Shown: piece by piece, positions 15,576-24,008 of the stretch
Layout of the letters: each line of letters opens with the position of its first letter
How positions within the stretch are numbered: position 1 is the first letter of the stretch
Origin: Chitinophagaceae bacterium
GTDB lineage: Bacteria > Bacteroidota > Bacteroidia > Chitinophagales > Chitinophagaceae
Length of the DNA: 64,000 nucleotides
Reading direction: 5' to 3'
Assembly (NCBI GenBank): GCA_019638615.1
Contig: JAHBTL010000041.1
Coordinates: forward strand, 1-64,000
Notes under the pieces: generated by a model
What the model saw: the letters and a program-made list of their open reading frames with translations, nothing else
Databases searched by the model: none
Told to the model about the DNA's origin: nothing
Translations under genes and position numbers: made by a program

Positions 15576-18500
15576 ATGTTTATCATGCGCCACGGGGTTC
15601 AAATTTGGGGGATGCTTGTACTGTTACTGGTGTATGTTACCGGCATAAACGCACAATCCGGCGACCTGAAGATCACTACCTATACAGAGTCTGACGGGTT
15701 AAGCAGCAGCATCGTCCGCTGTGTGATGCAGGATAGCCGGGGGATATTATGGGTGGGTACGCCTGACGGGCTTAATACTTATGACGGGTACACTTTCAAT
15801 ACCCTCAGGAAAAGCAGCAGCAATAAAAATACGATAAAGGGGAATTTTATAACCCAACTGGCTGAAGACCAGGTGGGAGACATCTGGATAGGTTATTTGA
15901 ACAATGGCGTGAGCAGATACAATGCTGCAACGGGTGTGTTTCATCATTATTCTTTACAGGACCAGGATGCGGAAAAAGTAAAAACAGGAGAGGTCACCTG
16001 CCTGTTCATTGACAGGCAAAACCAGGTATGGGTAGGGGTCAGGAGCAAAGGCTTATATAAGCTGGATAAAAATACCGGTAACTACGTTCGGTACGATCTG
16101 GTGGCTGCCGATCATCGCCCGGTGTCCCCGGCTTACAATACAGTATATGACATGATAGAAGATGATAGCACAGGTGTGTACTGGCTGGCAACACATGCGG
16201 GACTGTACCGCTTTGCAGCTTCAGATCAAAGAATGTACTTGTTAAGGAGCAGGCCTTTACAAGAACAGGACAATATTGAGCTGTTCGTGAACATCAGGAA
16301 ACAAAACCGGGCCTTGTGGCTGGGATCCTGGGCAGGCGGAATATCAACCTATGATACAGATAAGAAGGAATGGGGGCATTTTATGTACGCAAACCCCGCG
16401 CTCACCAATAACATTGTTCCGGATCTGCTGCTAAGGCCCGGAACAGATTCGGTGTTGATCGTGTCTAATGATAAAGGACCCGGTTATTTCGATAAAAAAA
16501 GAAAAACATTTCACTTTCTCTATAATACTCCAAACATTTCCGGGAGCTTTAATTCCATTTATGAGGACAGGGCTTCTAATATCTGGATCGCATCCAGCCG
16601 GGGGCTGATAAAAATATGGAACCAGTCCAGGAAATTCGTGTTCCACGAGTTGCCTGTAGGGTCTTCCTCCAACAATTACCTGTATGCCGTGGAGCATGTA
16701 TATGAAAATGAGGATTTTATTTTTTACGGGACATGGTTTGCAGACGGATTGCAGGTGAAAGACAAGCACACGGGCAGGCTGACCGTTCTTTCGGTGGATA
16801 TATTGCAGGGTGAAGAGAACAACATGCTTATTACGGATATCAGGCGGGACATGAAAGGTTGTATCTGGGTGCTTACACGTGATTATATCTATGCATTCGA
16901 TGAAAAATCACAAAAGCTGCAAAAGCGCCGCCAACCCCCGTTGTACAAACAAACCAGGAGCAATTATTTTTTTGCCATGGCAGAAGGAGGAGACGGAAGC
17001 CTGTGGATAGCCAGCCTCAGGAACGGCCTGTTTGTATACGACAAGGAAAGGGATAGTATTATACGGCATTATACCCCTGAAAACCGCTCCTCTTATATAC
17101 CGGTCAGGTATATTTCCGCATTGCACCGCGACGATAATAATATAATGTGGATAGGCGGTGCAGGAGGGTTCCTGGGGTACCCCGATGCGGAGGGGAACAT
17201 ACAGCAGGTGCAGGTAAATATCCGGGGTGAATCGGTCGTAGGCGCCATCAACAGCCTTACCTGTACACAAGATAACCAGGTATGGGTGGGCACAGATGTG
17301 GGATTGCTGCAATTCAACGCTTCTGAAAAAAAGCCTGTGAGAATGTTTACCTCGGAAAATGGGATCACCTCCGATATTGTAAATAAGGTATATACAGATA
17401 AGAACGGCGAAATATGGTGCATCACGGAGACTGCCCTGTGCAAAGTAAACCCTGCTAAAAATACGGTAAGCAATTACGGACTGGATGAAGGACTGGAACA
17501 GCCCTCTATAGGAAACAATATCAATACGCTGGAGGATGGTATTATGATGATCCCCGCATCCAGGGGCTACTTCCTTTTTCATCCGGATAGCCTGAATGTG
17601 CCGCAGCCACCCGCTCCCATCATTATCACTTCATTTATGATTAACGGAGCCCACCGCTTTTATGGGGAAGACCTGGGAAAGTATGAAAAGGTGATGCTGG
17701 ATCCCTCCGAGAATCATTTTTCCTTTGAATTCGCCAGCATTGACTTCAACAGAACCGGCAAACAACGATATGCCTATATGTTGGAGGGAGCAGATAAGCA
17801 GTGGATAGATACCTACAGCCGTTATGCTGCCTATTCCAATCTTGCCCCCGGAGATTATGTGTTTAAAGTACGGGCTATTGGCAACAGCGGACAGGAATCG
17901 GGGGCTACTGTCACCCTCCCTATACATGTATCAGGATATATTTATAATACAGGCAGTTTTAAAGTTGCGGTATTATTGGCAATATTGGGGATCATGTATC
18001 TTGTTTATTCCATACGGCTGAGAAGCCAAAAGCGATTGTTCCTGTTAGAGAACAAAGCCGGGTTGCTTGAAAAGGAGAAGGCCGTGATCATGTATAACAA
18101 CCTGAAGCAGCAATTAAATCCGCATTTTTTATTCAATTCGCTCACTTCACTGAGCAGTCTTATCCGCATCGACCCGAAAATGGCCGGTGAGTTCCTGGAC
18201 GGGCTGAGCAAAACCTATCGTTATATTTTAAACAACAGGGAAAAAGACCTGGTACCGCTGGCGAACGAAATTCAGTTTTCAGAAATTTATATTAAGCTTC
18301 AGAAAACGCGGTTTGAAAAAGCGCTCCGGGTAATGATAAACATCCGGGAAGAGCACCTGGACAGGATGATTGCGCCGGTTACCATCCAAAACCTGCTGGA
18401 AAATGCCATCAAGCACAATATTGTAACAGAAGAAGAGCCGTTAATAATTGAAGTATATACCAATGAGGCAAACCAACTTGTGGTGAAAAACAACCTGAAC

Positions 18501-18635
18501 ATAAAACACTTTGTTGAAACCAGTAACCAGCAGGGTTTAGCAAGCCTCCGATCGCTCTACTCCTATTTTTCAGACCGTGCGGTAGAAATACAATCAGCGG
18601 AAGGATATTTTACGGTAAAAGTCCCACTATTATAA
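15576..18635 (+). CDS. Reg_prop/Y_Y_Y sensor kinase, LytS-type
   Basis: Membrane sensor kinase of 1019 residues. After a signal peptide or anchor (about 1-27, ending INAQ) come multiple Reg_prop repeats forming periplasmic beta-propellers to about residue 690 (repeats such as GILWVGTPDGLNTYDGY, DIWIGYLNNGVSRYN, QVWVGVRSKGLYKLD). A Y_Y_Y domain follows (about 715-785, YAYMLEGADKQW), one membrane segment (about 790-812), a coiled coil, and a His_kinase domain of LytS/YehU type with the phospho-His in QLNPHFLFNSL near residue 848. No receiver or AraC domain is fused, so it is not a hybrid system like those of Bacteroides. Its output is the LytTR regulator 20 nt downstream. Confidence 0.92.
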   Translation: MFIMRHGVQIWGMLVLLLVYVTGINAQSGDLKITTYTESDGLSSSIVRCVMQDSRGILWVGTPDGLNTYDGYTFNTLRKSSSNKNTIKGNFITQLAEDQVGDIWIGYLNNGVSRYNAATGVFHHYSLQDQDAEKVKTGEVTCLFIDRQNQVWVGVRSKGLYKLDKNTGNYVRYDLVAADHRPVSPAYNTVYDMIEDDSTGVYWLATHAGLYRFAASDQRMYLLRSRPLQEQDNIELFVNIRKQNRALWLGSWAGGISTYDTDKKEWGHFMYANPALTNNIVPDLLLRPGTDSVLIVSNDKGPGYFDKKRKTFHFLYNTPNISGSFNSIYEDRASNIWIASSRGLIKIWNQSRKFVFHELPVGSSSNNYLYAVEHVYENEDFIFYGTWFADGLQVKDKHTGRLTVLSVDILQGEENNMLITDIRRDMKGCIWVLTRDYIYAFDEKSQKLQKRRQPPLYKQTRSNYFFAMAEGGDGSLWIASLRNGLFVYDKERDSIIRHYTPENRSSYIPVRYISALHRDDNNIMWIGGAGGFLGYPDAEGNIQQVQVNIRGESVVGAINSLTCTQDNQVWVGTDVGLLQFNASEKKPVRMFTSENGITSDIVNKVYTDKNGEIWCITETALCKVNPAKNTVSNYGLDEGLEQPSIGNNINTLEDGIMMIPASRGYFLFHPDSLNVPQPPAPIIITSFMINGAHRFYGEDLGKYEKVMLDPSENHFSFEFASIDFNRTGKQRYAYMLEGADKQWIDTYSRYAAYSNLAPGDYVFKVRAIGNSGQESGATVTLPIHVSGYIYNTGSFKVAVLLAILGIMYLVYSIRLRSQKRLFLLENKAGLLEKEKAVIMYNNLKQQLNPHFLFNSLTSLSSLIRIDPKMAGEFLDGLSKTYRYILNNREKDLVPLANEIQFSEIYIKLQKTRFEKALRVMINIREEHLDRMIAPVTIQNLLENAIKHNIVTEEEPLIIEVYTNEANQLVVKNNLNIKHFVETSNQQGLASLRSLYSYFSDRAVEIQSAEGYFTVKVPLL

Positions 18636-18655
18636 ACTTTAATTCTCCAAATACC

Positions 18656-19423
18656 ATGAAAGCGGTAATTATTGAAGATGAAATACTGGTAGCAAAAGAA
18701 ATGGTAGTCAAAATACGGGAAGTTGCCCCGGATATTGAAATTGAAACCATTTTACCCAGTCTGAAGACTGCCAGGAAATGGATGATGGAGCATGCTGAGC
18801 CCGATATTATTTTCATGGATATTCAATTGGGTGATGGCATTAGCTTCAGCCTCCTCGAAGATTTTTCTCTTAAAAGTCTTATCATTTTTACCACTGCGTA
18901 TAATGAGTATGCCATCAAAGCATTCAAGGTAAACGGCATTGATTACCTGCTGAAGCCGGTAGATGAAACCGAGCTGGGAAAAGCCATTGAAAAATGCCGG
19001 GAACGCCAGACGCCTTCAAAAATATATCCAAAGGATTTATTGCAAATGATAGAATCTTTTGCAACCGGCAAATCAACCGCAGCTTATAAAGAAACGTTTA
19101 TAGTGCAGGTAAGGCAACAATGGCTGCCCGTGAATACGGAAGACATAGCTTGTTTTGTAAAAGAGAATCTCAATTACCTGTACACTTTTGCTGGAGAAAA
19201 GCATATACTGGACTACAACACGCTGGAAATAATAGAAGAATTATTGGATCCGTCCAGGTTCTACAGGGCAAACCGCCAGTGTATTGTAAACCTGAAAGCG
19301 ATACAGAGTGTGCAGTTGCATGAAAATCAAAAGCTGACGCTTAAGCTGAAAAGTCCTCTTAAAATGGAAGTAGATATCAGCAGGGAAAAAGCCCCCGCTT
19401 TTAAAAAATGGTTCGACCGGTAG
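18656..19423 (+). CDS. LytTR-family response regulator
   Basis: The 255-residue protein has a receiver domain (1-120, IIEDE acidic pair, Asp in IIFMDIQLGDG near residue 54, Lys in YLLKPVDETE) and a C-terminal LytTR DNA-binding domain (about 145-255, with FYRANRQCIVNLKAI). LytTR regulators typically bind direct repeats upstream of secreted or envelope genes. It is coupled to the upstream LytS-type kinase by a 20-nt gap and should be its cognate partner. The REP hairpin array begins about 30 bp after its stop codon. Confidence 0.93.
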   Translation: MKAVIIEDEILVAKEMVVKIREVAPDIEIETILPSLKTARKWMMEHAEPDIIFMDIQLGDGISFSLLEDFSLKSLIIFTTAYNEYAIKAFKVNGIDYLLKPVDETELGKAIEKCRERQTPSKIYPKDLLQMIESFATGKSTAAYKETFIVQVRQQWLPVNTEDIACFVKENLNYLYTFAGEKHILDYNTLEIIEELLDPSRFYRANRQCIVNLKAIQSVQLHENQKLTLKLKSPLKMEVDISREKAPAFKKWFDR

Positions 19424-19453
19424 CTTTTGTGATACTCAGGATACCGTCTCCTT

Positions 19454-19500
19454 GTTGTTGGTGAAGCCTGAACGCGTTGCCTTCGCTCAACACCAACAAC
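19454..19500. repeat. REP-type hairpin unit A1
   Basis: The perfect 10-bp arms GTTGTTGGTG (19454-19463) and CACCAACAAC (19491-19500) enclose GAAGCCTGAACGC...CGCTCAA. The unit continues with GGCGGTTGAG (19501-19510), also present after unit B2. It lies downstream of the RAYT gene. Confidence 0.8.
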
Positions 19501-19525
19501 GGCGGTTGAGATACTCCGGGATGCC

Positions 19526-19573
19526 GTTGTTGGTATGCGTGGGTTGGTTGTGTGATTTGGCTCTACCAACAAC
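19526..19573. repeat. REP-type hairpin unit A2
   Basis: Arms GTTGTTGGTA (19526-19535) and TACCAACAAC (19564-19573) are a perfect 10-bp inverted pair using the same stem sequence as unit A1, but with an unrelated 28-nt loop. It lies 22 bp from the RAYT stop codon. Confidence 0.75.
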
Positions 19574-19595
19574 AGCAGGGAGGGAAAAGAAAAGT

Positions 19596-20114
19596 CTATG
19601 ACTTATAGTGTGTAATAAATCCAAAATCGTCTATCCCTGTTTCATAAAATTTTGCAGAGGAATATTTATAGTCTTCAGGCAGTTTACAAAGCCCGGCTTT
19701 AACCTGGTTCCAGTGAATATAATCCAGTTTCTGTTCGTACACTGTATCTGTTCTAAGTTCAACACTCAACGGATTTCTTTCCCAAAACTGGTATTTTCTG
19801 TCTTTTACATTTACCTTAAGGTGGGCCAACACCTGCGGATGATTTTTTAACAGATCCGCTTTTATACGCTGGGCTGTAAATTTCAGGAAATCTCTTTGAA
19901 CGGCATCTGCTTTATACCCGGCTTTCATCTGCCATATCAGATGTAAATGATTGGGCATAATAACGAAAGCATTTAAAATGATGCGGTTCTTTTGTACAAG
20001 AAAGCGTAAGCTGTTTACTACTATATTTTTGTATATATCAGGCTCCAGTAGTTTCTTCCACCCCAGGTTTGTTGCAGTAAAGAAAACGGGATATTCTGTG
20101 ATGATATTTTCCAT
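19596..20114 (-). CDS. REP-associated tyrosine transposase (RAYT)
   Basis: This 172-residue member of the IS200-like Y1/HUH transposase superfamily belongs to the domesticated RAYT group that mobilises or copies REP hairpins. The metal-binding HUH motif is MPNHLHLIW (His 56 and 58). The catalytic tyrosine is most likely Tyr132 in KLDYIHWNQVKAG, and the typical tail DYKYSSAKFY follows. The frame is intact and of normal length. The gene is bracketed by two hairpin repeats on each side sharing the GTTGTTGG stem, which are its probable substrates. There are no IS605-type orfB and no terminal boundaries of a larger IS. Enzymatic activity is inferred from conserved residues only. Confidence 0.9.
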   Translation of the reverse strand: MENIITEYPVFFTATNLGWKKLLEPDIYKNIVVNSLRFLVQKNRIILNAFVIMPNHLHLIWQMKAGYKADAVQRDFLKFTAQRIKADLLKNHPQVLAHLKVNVKDRKYQFWERNPLSVELRTDTVYEQKLDYIHWNQVKAGLCKLPEDYKYSSAKFYETGIDDFGFITHYKS

Positions 20115-20174
20115 GTTAGCAATGAAATTGTAGGTATAAGCCTAATGTATGAAATATCGTTCAAATATCCAATT

Positions 20175-20221
20175 GTTGTTGGTGAAGCTTGAACACATTG
20201 CCCTCGCTCAGTGCCAACAAC
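20175..20221. repeat. REP-type hairpin unit B1
   Basis: GTTGTTGG (20175-20182) pairs with CCAACAAC (20214-20221); the next pair is imperfect. The loop GAAGCTTGAACACATTG...CGCTCAG matches units A1 and B2 with few changes. It lies 60 bp upstream of the RAYT start, on the opposite side from A1 and A2. Confidence 0.75.
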
Positions 20222-20261
20222 GGCGTTAAACGATATGGAAAGAGCTCTTCAAATACTCATC

Positions 20262-20308
20262 GTTGTTGGTGAAGCCTGAACGCATTGTCCTCGCTCAACA
20301 CCAACAAC
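20262..20308. repeat. REP-type hairpin unit B2
   Basis: Arms GTTGTTGGTG (20262-20271) and CACCAACAAC (20299-20308) are perfect, followed by GGCGGTTGAG as in unit A1. Across the 57-bp unit it differs from A1 at only about three loop positions. Same orientation as A1 and B1. Confidence 0.8.
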
Positions 20309-20349
20309 GGCGGTTGAGCCAGATAAATATCAATTCAGTAAAGAGATAT

Positions 20350-21678
20350 TCAATCTTCACGACCATTCTTACCCTGGCTTTTCAGGATCATATATCCCAG
20401 AACCCCGCCTATAACAGATGCGGCAAATATCCCGATCTTAGCCTGTACTTTATATGCTTCGTTTGAAAATGCCAGTTGCGTAACAAACAACGACATGGTA
20501 AACCCGATAGCGCCTAATAACCCAAGTCCCAAAAGGTTTTTCAGGTTCATTCCTTTGGGAAAAGGAGCAATGTTGAACTTAACACACAGCCAGGTAAAGG
20601 AGAATATCCCAACTGTTTTGCCAATCAAAAGACCCAGTGCGACTCCCGCTGCAACATTTGTGCTGAATAGCTGCTTTACATCAACATCCAGTACGGAAAC
20701 GCCGGCGTTGGCCAAAGCAAAGATGGGGATGATAATAAAAGTTACCATCGGGTGCATGGAATGTTCCAGTATTTGTAATGGCGGAATAGCCTTATGGGTA
20801 TTGCTCTTCACTTCGTCCAGGATGTGAAGCTGCTCATTGGTGAGGGTTGGTATTTTGTTGTTAGAGTCCGCTTCTTTAAACAGGTTAAGATAGTTTTTGA
20901 TCTTCAGGATATAATCATTCTCGCTTAGCTTTACATTGGCAGGAATGGTAAAGGCAGCCAGGACTGCCGCAATGGTGGCATGAACGCCTGATAACAGGAA
21001 CGCCGTCCAAACACCGCCGATCCCGAAAATGGCGTAAAAAAGAATACTCCTTATGCCGATTTTATTGCCTAAGTACATGAGCAGCAGAAAAACGAACCCC
21101 AGTAGCAGATTCCATACTGAAATATCCGACGTGTAAAAAAAGGCAATCACTAAAACAGCTCCCAGATCATCTACAATTGCCAAAGCGGTAAGAAATACTT
21201 TTAAAGCCAGGGGAACTTTTTTGCCCAGCAAACACAATACGCCCAGGGCAAAAGCAATATCAGTAGCCATGGGAATACCCCAGCCGCGCTGCACTTCCCC
21301 GGCAGGGTTAAAAGCAAAATAGATAGCTGCAGGTACAAGCATACCTCCTATGGCCGCCGCAATGGGCAGTAAAGCTTTTCTTGGATTGGACAATTCACCG
21401 GCTACTATTTCTCTTTTTAGTTCAAGTCCTACCACGAAAAAGAAAATGGCCATCAATCCATCGTTGATCCAATGGTGCAGGTTGTATTCCAGGTAGGTTT
21501 TCCCATCCCATTGAAGCCCGAACCTGTGCTCCAAAAAATGATGATAATCGTGTGCCCACGGGGAATTGGCCAAAATCAGAGCAACGATGACACTTATACC
21601 CAGCACAAGCCCACCTGCCCTTTCATTCTGAATGAATTGCTGAATGGGATCAATCTGGTACTTTTTTGAACGGCTCAT
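20350..21678 (-). CDS. nhaA: Na+/H+ antiporter NhaA
   Basis: Inner-membrane antiporter exchanging cytoplasmic Na+ for protons in pH and salt homeostasis. The 442 residues contain about twelve membrane segments, VGLELKRE near residue 86 and the essential adjacent aspartates in LAIVDDLGAV (Asp170/Asp171). It is longer than the E. coli protein because of a hydrophilic insert (about 265-320, rich in Asn/Lys), which is common in Bacteroidota NhaA. A -7 element lies at 21709-21716. It is monocistronic, with a REP hairpin 40 bp downstream of its stop. Confidence 0.95.
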   Translation of the reverse strand: MSRSKKYQIDPIQQFIQNERAGGLVLGISVIVALILANSPWAHDYHHFLEHRFGLQWDGKTYLEYNLHHWINDGLMAIFFFVVGLELKREIVAGELSNPRKALLPIAAAIGGMLVPAAIYFAFNPAGEVQRGWGIPMATDIAFALGVLCLLGKKVPLALKVFLTALAIVDDLGAVLVIAFFYTSDISVWNLLLGFVFLLLMYLGNKIGIRSILFYAIFGIGGVWTAFLLSGVHATIAAVLAAFTIPANVKLSENDYILKIKNYLNLFKEADSNNKIPTLTNEQLHILDEVKSNTHKAIPPLQILEHSMHPMVTFIIIPIFALANAGVSVLDVDVKQLFSTNVAAGVALGLLIGKTVGIFSFTWLCVKFNIAPFPKGMNLKNLLGLGLLGAIGFTMSLFVTQLAFSNEAYKVQAKIGIFAASVIGGVLGYMILKSQGKNGRED

Positions 21679-21708
21679 CCTTGTAATGGGGTATAACTAC
21701 GAAGTTGA

Positions 21709-21716
21709 CAAAGGTA
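21709..21716 (-). promoter_or_regulatory. -7 element TACCTTTG for nhaA
   Basis: The minus strand reads TACCTTTG, a perfect TAnnTTTG match 31 nt before the nhaA ATG. The -33 is weak. Confidence 0.5.
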
Positions 21717-21772
21717 ATCCTTAAAGACCATATACAGTTTAGCTGCTGTTATCGGGTGCATCCTGATCTACT

Positions 21773-22238
21773 CTACACATTTCTATTGATGCCCCCTAAG
21801 GTTGACCAGATGCGTACATAATACGTTTCGCCTATCGTCAATCCATTGATCACCTGGTGCCCGTCGCCGTTAGCGTGAAGGTTATTGCAGTATATGCCTG
21901 TGGCAGCAGACGGGCAGGCGCCCTGGTACAAAGCAACTCCTGCTATACCCCGACCGCCGGTTGCATCATTTATTATATTACTGAAACGGATAATAACAGA
22001 GGAGGTTTGCGCAGTAAAGTAATACCATACATCATCGTTGTTCTCCACGGTAGTGCAGGAGGGATCGGGTGGCGCCGGCTGTTGTGCCATGAACGGTTGA
22101 CACACAGCCTGCCGAAAAAGGAACCGGGGTTATTAAAACAGCGCTGCTGCATTCATCGTTTAACGGTGCCTGGGCATTCGCTGCTTTGCTCAGCAGGAGG
22201 AAGCCGAAAAGAATATATACCGGTAAAAACTGCTTCAT
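21773..22238 (-). pseudogene. frameshifted remnant of a secreted protein
   Basis: The upstream frame (from ATG 22238) encodes a signal peptide, LLLSKAANAQ, and the start of a mature domain, APLNDECSSAVLI ... GTTAGAT. It then runs into nonsense and stops. The continuation DPSCTTVENNDDVWYYFTA is in another frame, reaching a stop at 21773. NDEC...GTTAGAT...DDVWY is the usual order in a family of Bacteroidota secreted proteins, so the break is a net frameshift at about 22066-22075, by GCCACCCGAT. The protein also lacks the long C-terminal half and T9SS tail such proteins usually carry. A sequencing error could explain the shift but not the truncation. Confidence 0.75.
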
Positions 22239-22254
22239 ATTGTCCTGATTTTAG

Positions 22255-22464
22255 TTATTGTGAACAACTGATCTCAGTCCCGGGATACCGGCGATAGAGT
22301 GCCTGCGCTTCTGCTTCACTGCAAACCCGCTCTTTTACTTCCGGGGTGGTGCCTAATATCCTGCAGGTTTTGCAATCGGTATTTTCTTCATTGTTATCTT
22401 TTGAGCAGGATAAGCCCACGGCCAGGCATATCGCAATAAATACTCCTTTACATGCTTTTTTCAT
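22255..22464 (-). CDS. small cysteine-rich lipoprotein
   Basis: It has 69 residues with a type II signal peptide: basic MKKACKG, a hydrophobic core, and lipobox AVGLSC with Ser at +2, so a mature lipoprotein of about 49 residues. The mature part has a CKTC pair and two further cysteines near the C-terminus (VCSEAEAQ, ISCSQ), which could form two disulfides in the periplasm. It lies 16 nt before the frameshifted secreted-protein gene. Function unknown. The upstream motif at 22561-22580 is shared with the larger lipoprotein. Confidence 0.65.
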   Translation of the reverse strand: MKKACKGVFIAICLAVGLSCSKDNNEENTDCKTCRILGTTPEVKERVCSEAEAQALYRRYPGTEISCSQ

Positions 22465-22560
22465 GATAAATATGTTTTAGTTGGTTGATTTAAAAAAATA
22501 TGATCAGATGTGGTATGTATCTTCTTGCTAATTCATTTCTTTATAATCGGTGATACAGCA

Positions 22561-22580
22561 CTGCAGGAGAACTGCAGATA
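22561..22580 (-). promoter_or_regulatory. shared 20-bp motif, copy 1
   Basis: A 20-bp site reading CTGCAGGAGAACTGCAGATA on the plus strand, 97 nt before the small lipoprotein ATG. It matches the copy at 23856-23875 at 18 of 20 positions. It contains two CTGCAG palindromes 5 nt apart. It is a candidate regulator-binding site. Confidence 0.45.
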
Positions 22581-22594
22581 GCCAGGAATATCTG

Positions 22595-23785
22595 CTAAAA
22601 ATGATACCATTTGGGCTCGCCGTTCCGGTGGCGGGAATAGAATTTGAAGATCGGGTTTATAAAGCTTCCTCCCGCGTTTACCTGGGCAAGCACGAGCGTT
22701 CCCTGGTCACAATCCAACTGGTGAATTACCCCTCCGGGATTGCCATAGCCGGTTCCGGAAGAGCTGGTAGTTAACAACCGTAATTCGTGCGTATCATCCC
22801 TCAAACTCGCATGAGCATTTGCCGGCACGTTAACTGGCATCACCTCCCATGTGCCTCCATAATCTGTCAGTTTCAGGCTTTCTTTTACTTTTCCCGCGCC
22901 ACCGGCGCAGAAATCACTTTCCGCCGGCCAGGGAACAGGAGAGTCTTCAAGTGTGGTTCGCATAAAACTACCATTGCTCAGAAACGAAAAATTTTCAAAT
23001 TTGATGGTATAATAAGTGTTGAAATGCAGCGTGCGGTTATGCTGGTATTCGCCTGTGCAAAATTCCGGCCACTTGCTGTTACCATTGCAGCAACTGCCTT
23101 CTATATCCGCTCCGCCGGTGCTGAATGCTTTTCCCGGCTGGTTGAAAAACTCATAATCATCATTTCCATTAATGTACGATAGATCCCAGCTCCAGTGTTC
23201 GCCTGCCGGGAGGCTTAAACCGCAGGAACTGCCATTGCCCGGCAGGTCCACTTTGGGATGATCAAGCTTTGCCGGTATTGTTTTCTCTCCCAGCGGCTGT
23301 TTGTTTTTGTCGTAGGGAGTAATTTTTACGCTGAAAGTTTGCGGCAATTGTAAGCCTCCGGTATCCATACCAATCATGATCACTGAAATAGTATCGTTCT
23401 CTTCCATGTCTTTCACCTCCGGCACTTCGTAATAGTAGGAAGCAACGCCACCGATTGATGCGCCGGTATGCACCTGTATCCATACACCTGAAACATTTTG
23501 TGTGGTGTCGGTGTGCAGTATCTGTACCGGCCGTTGTAAGCTACCGGAGAGGTAGAGAGTATCTTTCAGTGAAATCTGCAGCGATCCGGAGCCTGATCCT
23601 GCAGGACTATTGCCCTGCTTTTTAGTTGCAAGCAAAAATATGAGACGATTGGATAATGTATCGGCAATGCCTGATACCGGCTGTCCATTTCCCGGATTAC
23701 CCGGGTCACCCGGTTTTTCCGGATTTTTTTTACAGGAACAAAATACAATCCCAATAAGAATAATTGTTATCACTACATTTTTCAT
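22595..23785 (-). CDS. lipoprotein of unknown function
   Basis: It has 396 residues with a short signal peptide and lipobox around VFCSC (Cys16 or Cys18), then a Gly/Pro-rich linker (KPGDPGNPGNG) typical of surface-exposed Bacteroidota lipoproteins. The mature part shows no domain I recognise. It is rich in Gly, Trp and Thr, with a GSSCGLSLPAGEHWSWDLSY segment, CCNGNSKWPEFCTGEY and a C-terminal region ending PKWYHF. Several cysteines suggest disulfides. It sits directly downstream of the two-component system at 24.0-26.6 kb and has two candidate operator motifs upstream. A role as target or sensor accessory of that system is inference. Confidence 0.75.
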   Translation of the reverse strand: MKNVVITIILIGIVFCSCKKNPEKPGDPGNPGNGQPVSGIADTLSNRLIFLLATKKQGNSPAGSGSGSLQISLKDTLYLSGSLQRPVQILHTDTTQNVSGVWIQVHTGASIGGVASYYYEVPEVKDMEENDTISVIMIGMDTGGLQLPQTFSVKITPYDKNKQPLGEKTIPAKLDHPKVDLPGNGSSCGLSLPAGEHWSWDLSYINGNDDYEFFNQPGKAFSTGGADIEGSCCNGNSKWPEFCTGEYQHNRTLHFNTYYTIKFENFSFLSNGSFMRTTLEDSPVPWPAESDFCAGGAGKVKESLKLTDYGGTWEVMPVNVPANAHASLRDDTHELRLLTTSSSGTGYGNPGGVIHQLDCDQGTLVLAQVNAGGSFINPIFKFYSRHRNGEPKWYHF

Positions 23786-23855
23786 ATACGTTTATTTTAT
23801 TACCAGAAAATACAGGAGATATATTGATGAAATAAAGCGGTCGCCTGGTATAATG

Positions 23856-23875
23856 CTGCAGGAGAATCGCAGATA
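23856..23875 (-). promoter_or_regulatory. shared 20-bp motif, copy 2
   Basis: CTGCAGGAGAATCGCAGATA on the plus strand, 71 nt before the ATG of the 396-residue lipoprotein. It differs from copy 1 (22561-22580) at two adjacent positions. Same orientation and similar distance to the start codon. Confidence 0.45.
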
Positions 23876-23973
23876 ATGGAGTAATTGTTGCAAATGATCA
23901 ACCGGCTTCTTCACTGAAGTCTCTTTGCTTCATTGCAATGCTCAAATTTCCTGATAAACGGACTGGTTTCTAT

Positions 23974-23993
23974 TACCCTTTGGGGTGATTTTA
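23974..23993. promoter_or_regulatory. TACCYTTTGGGGTGATTTTA motif, copy 1
   Basis: The 20-bp sequence is identical at 19 of 20 positions to the one at 26663-26682. It lies 16 bp beyond the response-regulator stop and 189 bp upstream of the 396-residue lipoprotein start, so it could serve the lipoprotein promoter. Confidence 0.4.
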
Positions 23994-24008
23994 AAGCGGC
24001 AGTATTTT

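Noticed and set aside
19454-20308. CRISPR array
   Set aside because: Only three or four units, with irregular spacing interrupted by a gene, stems of 10 bp, no uniform spacers and no cas genes nearby.
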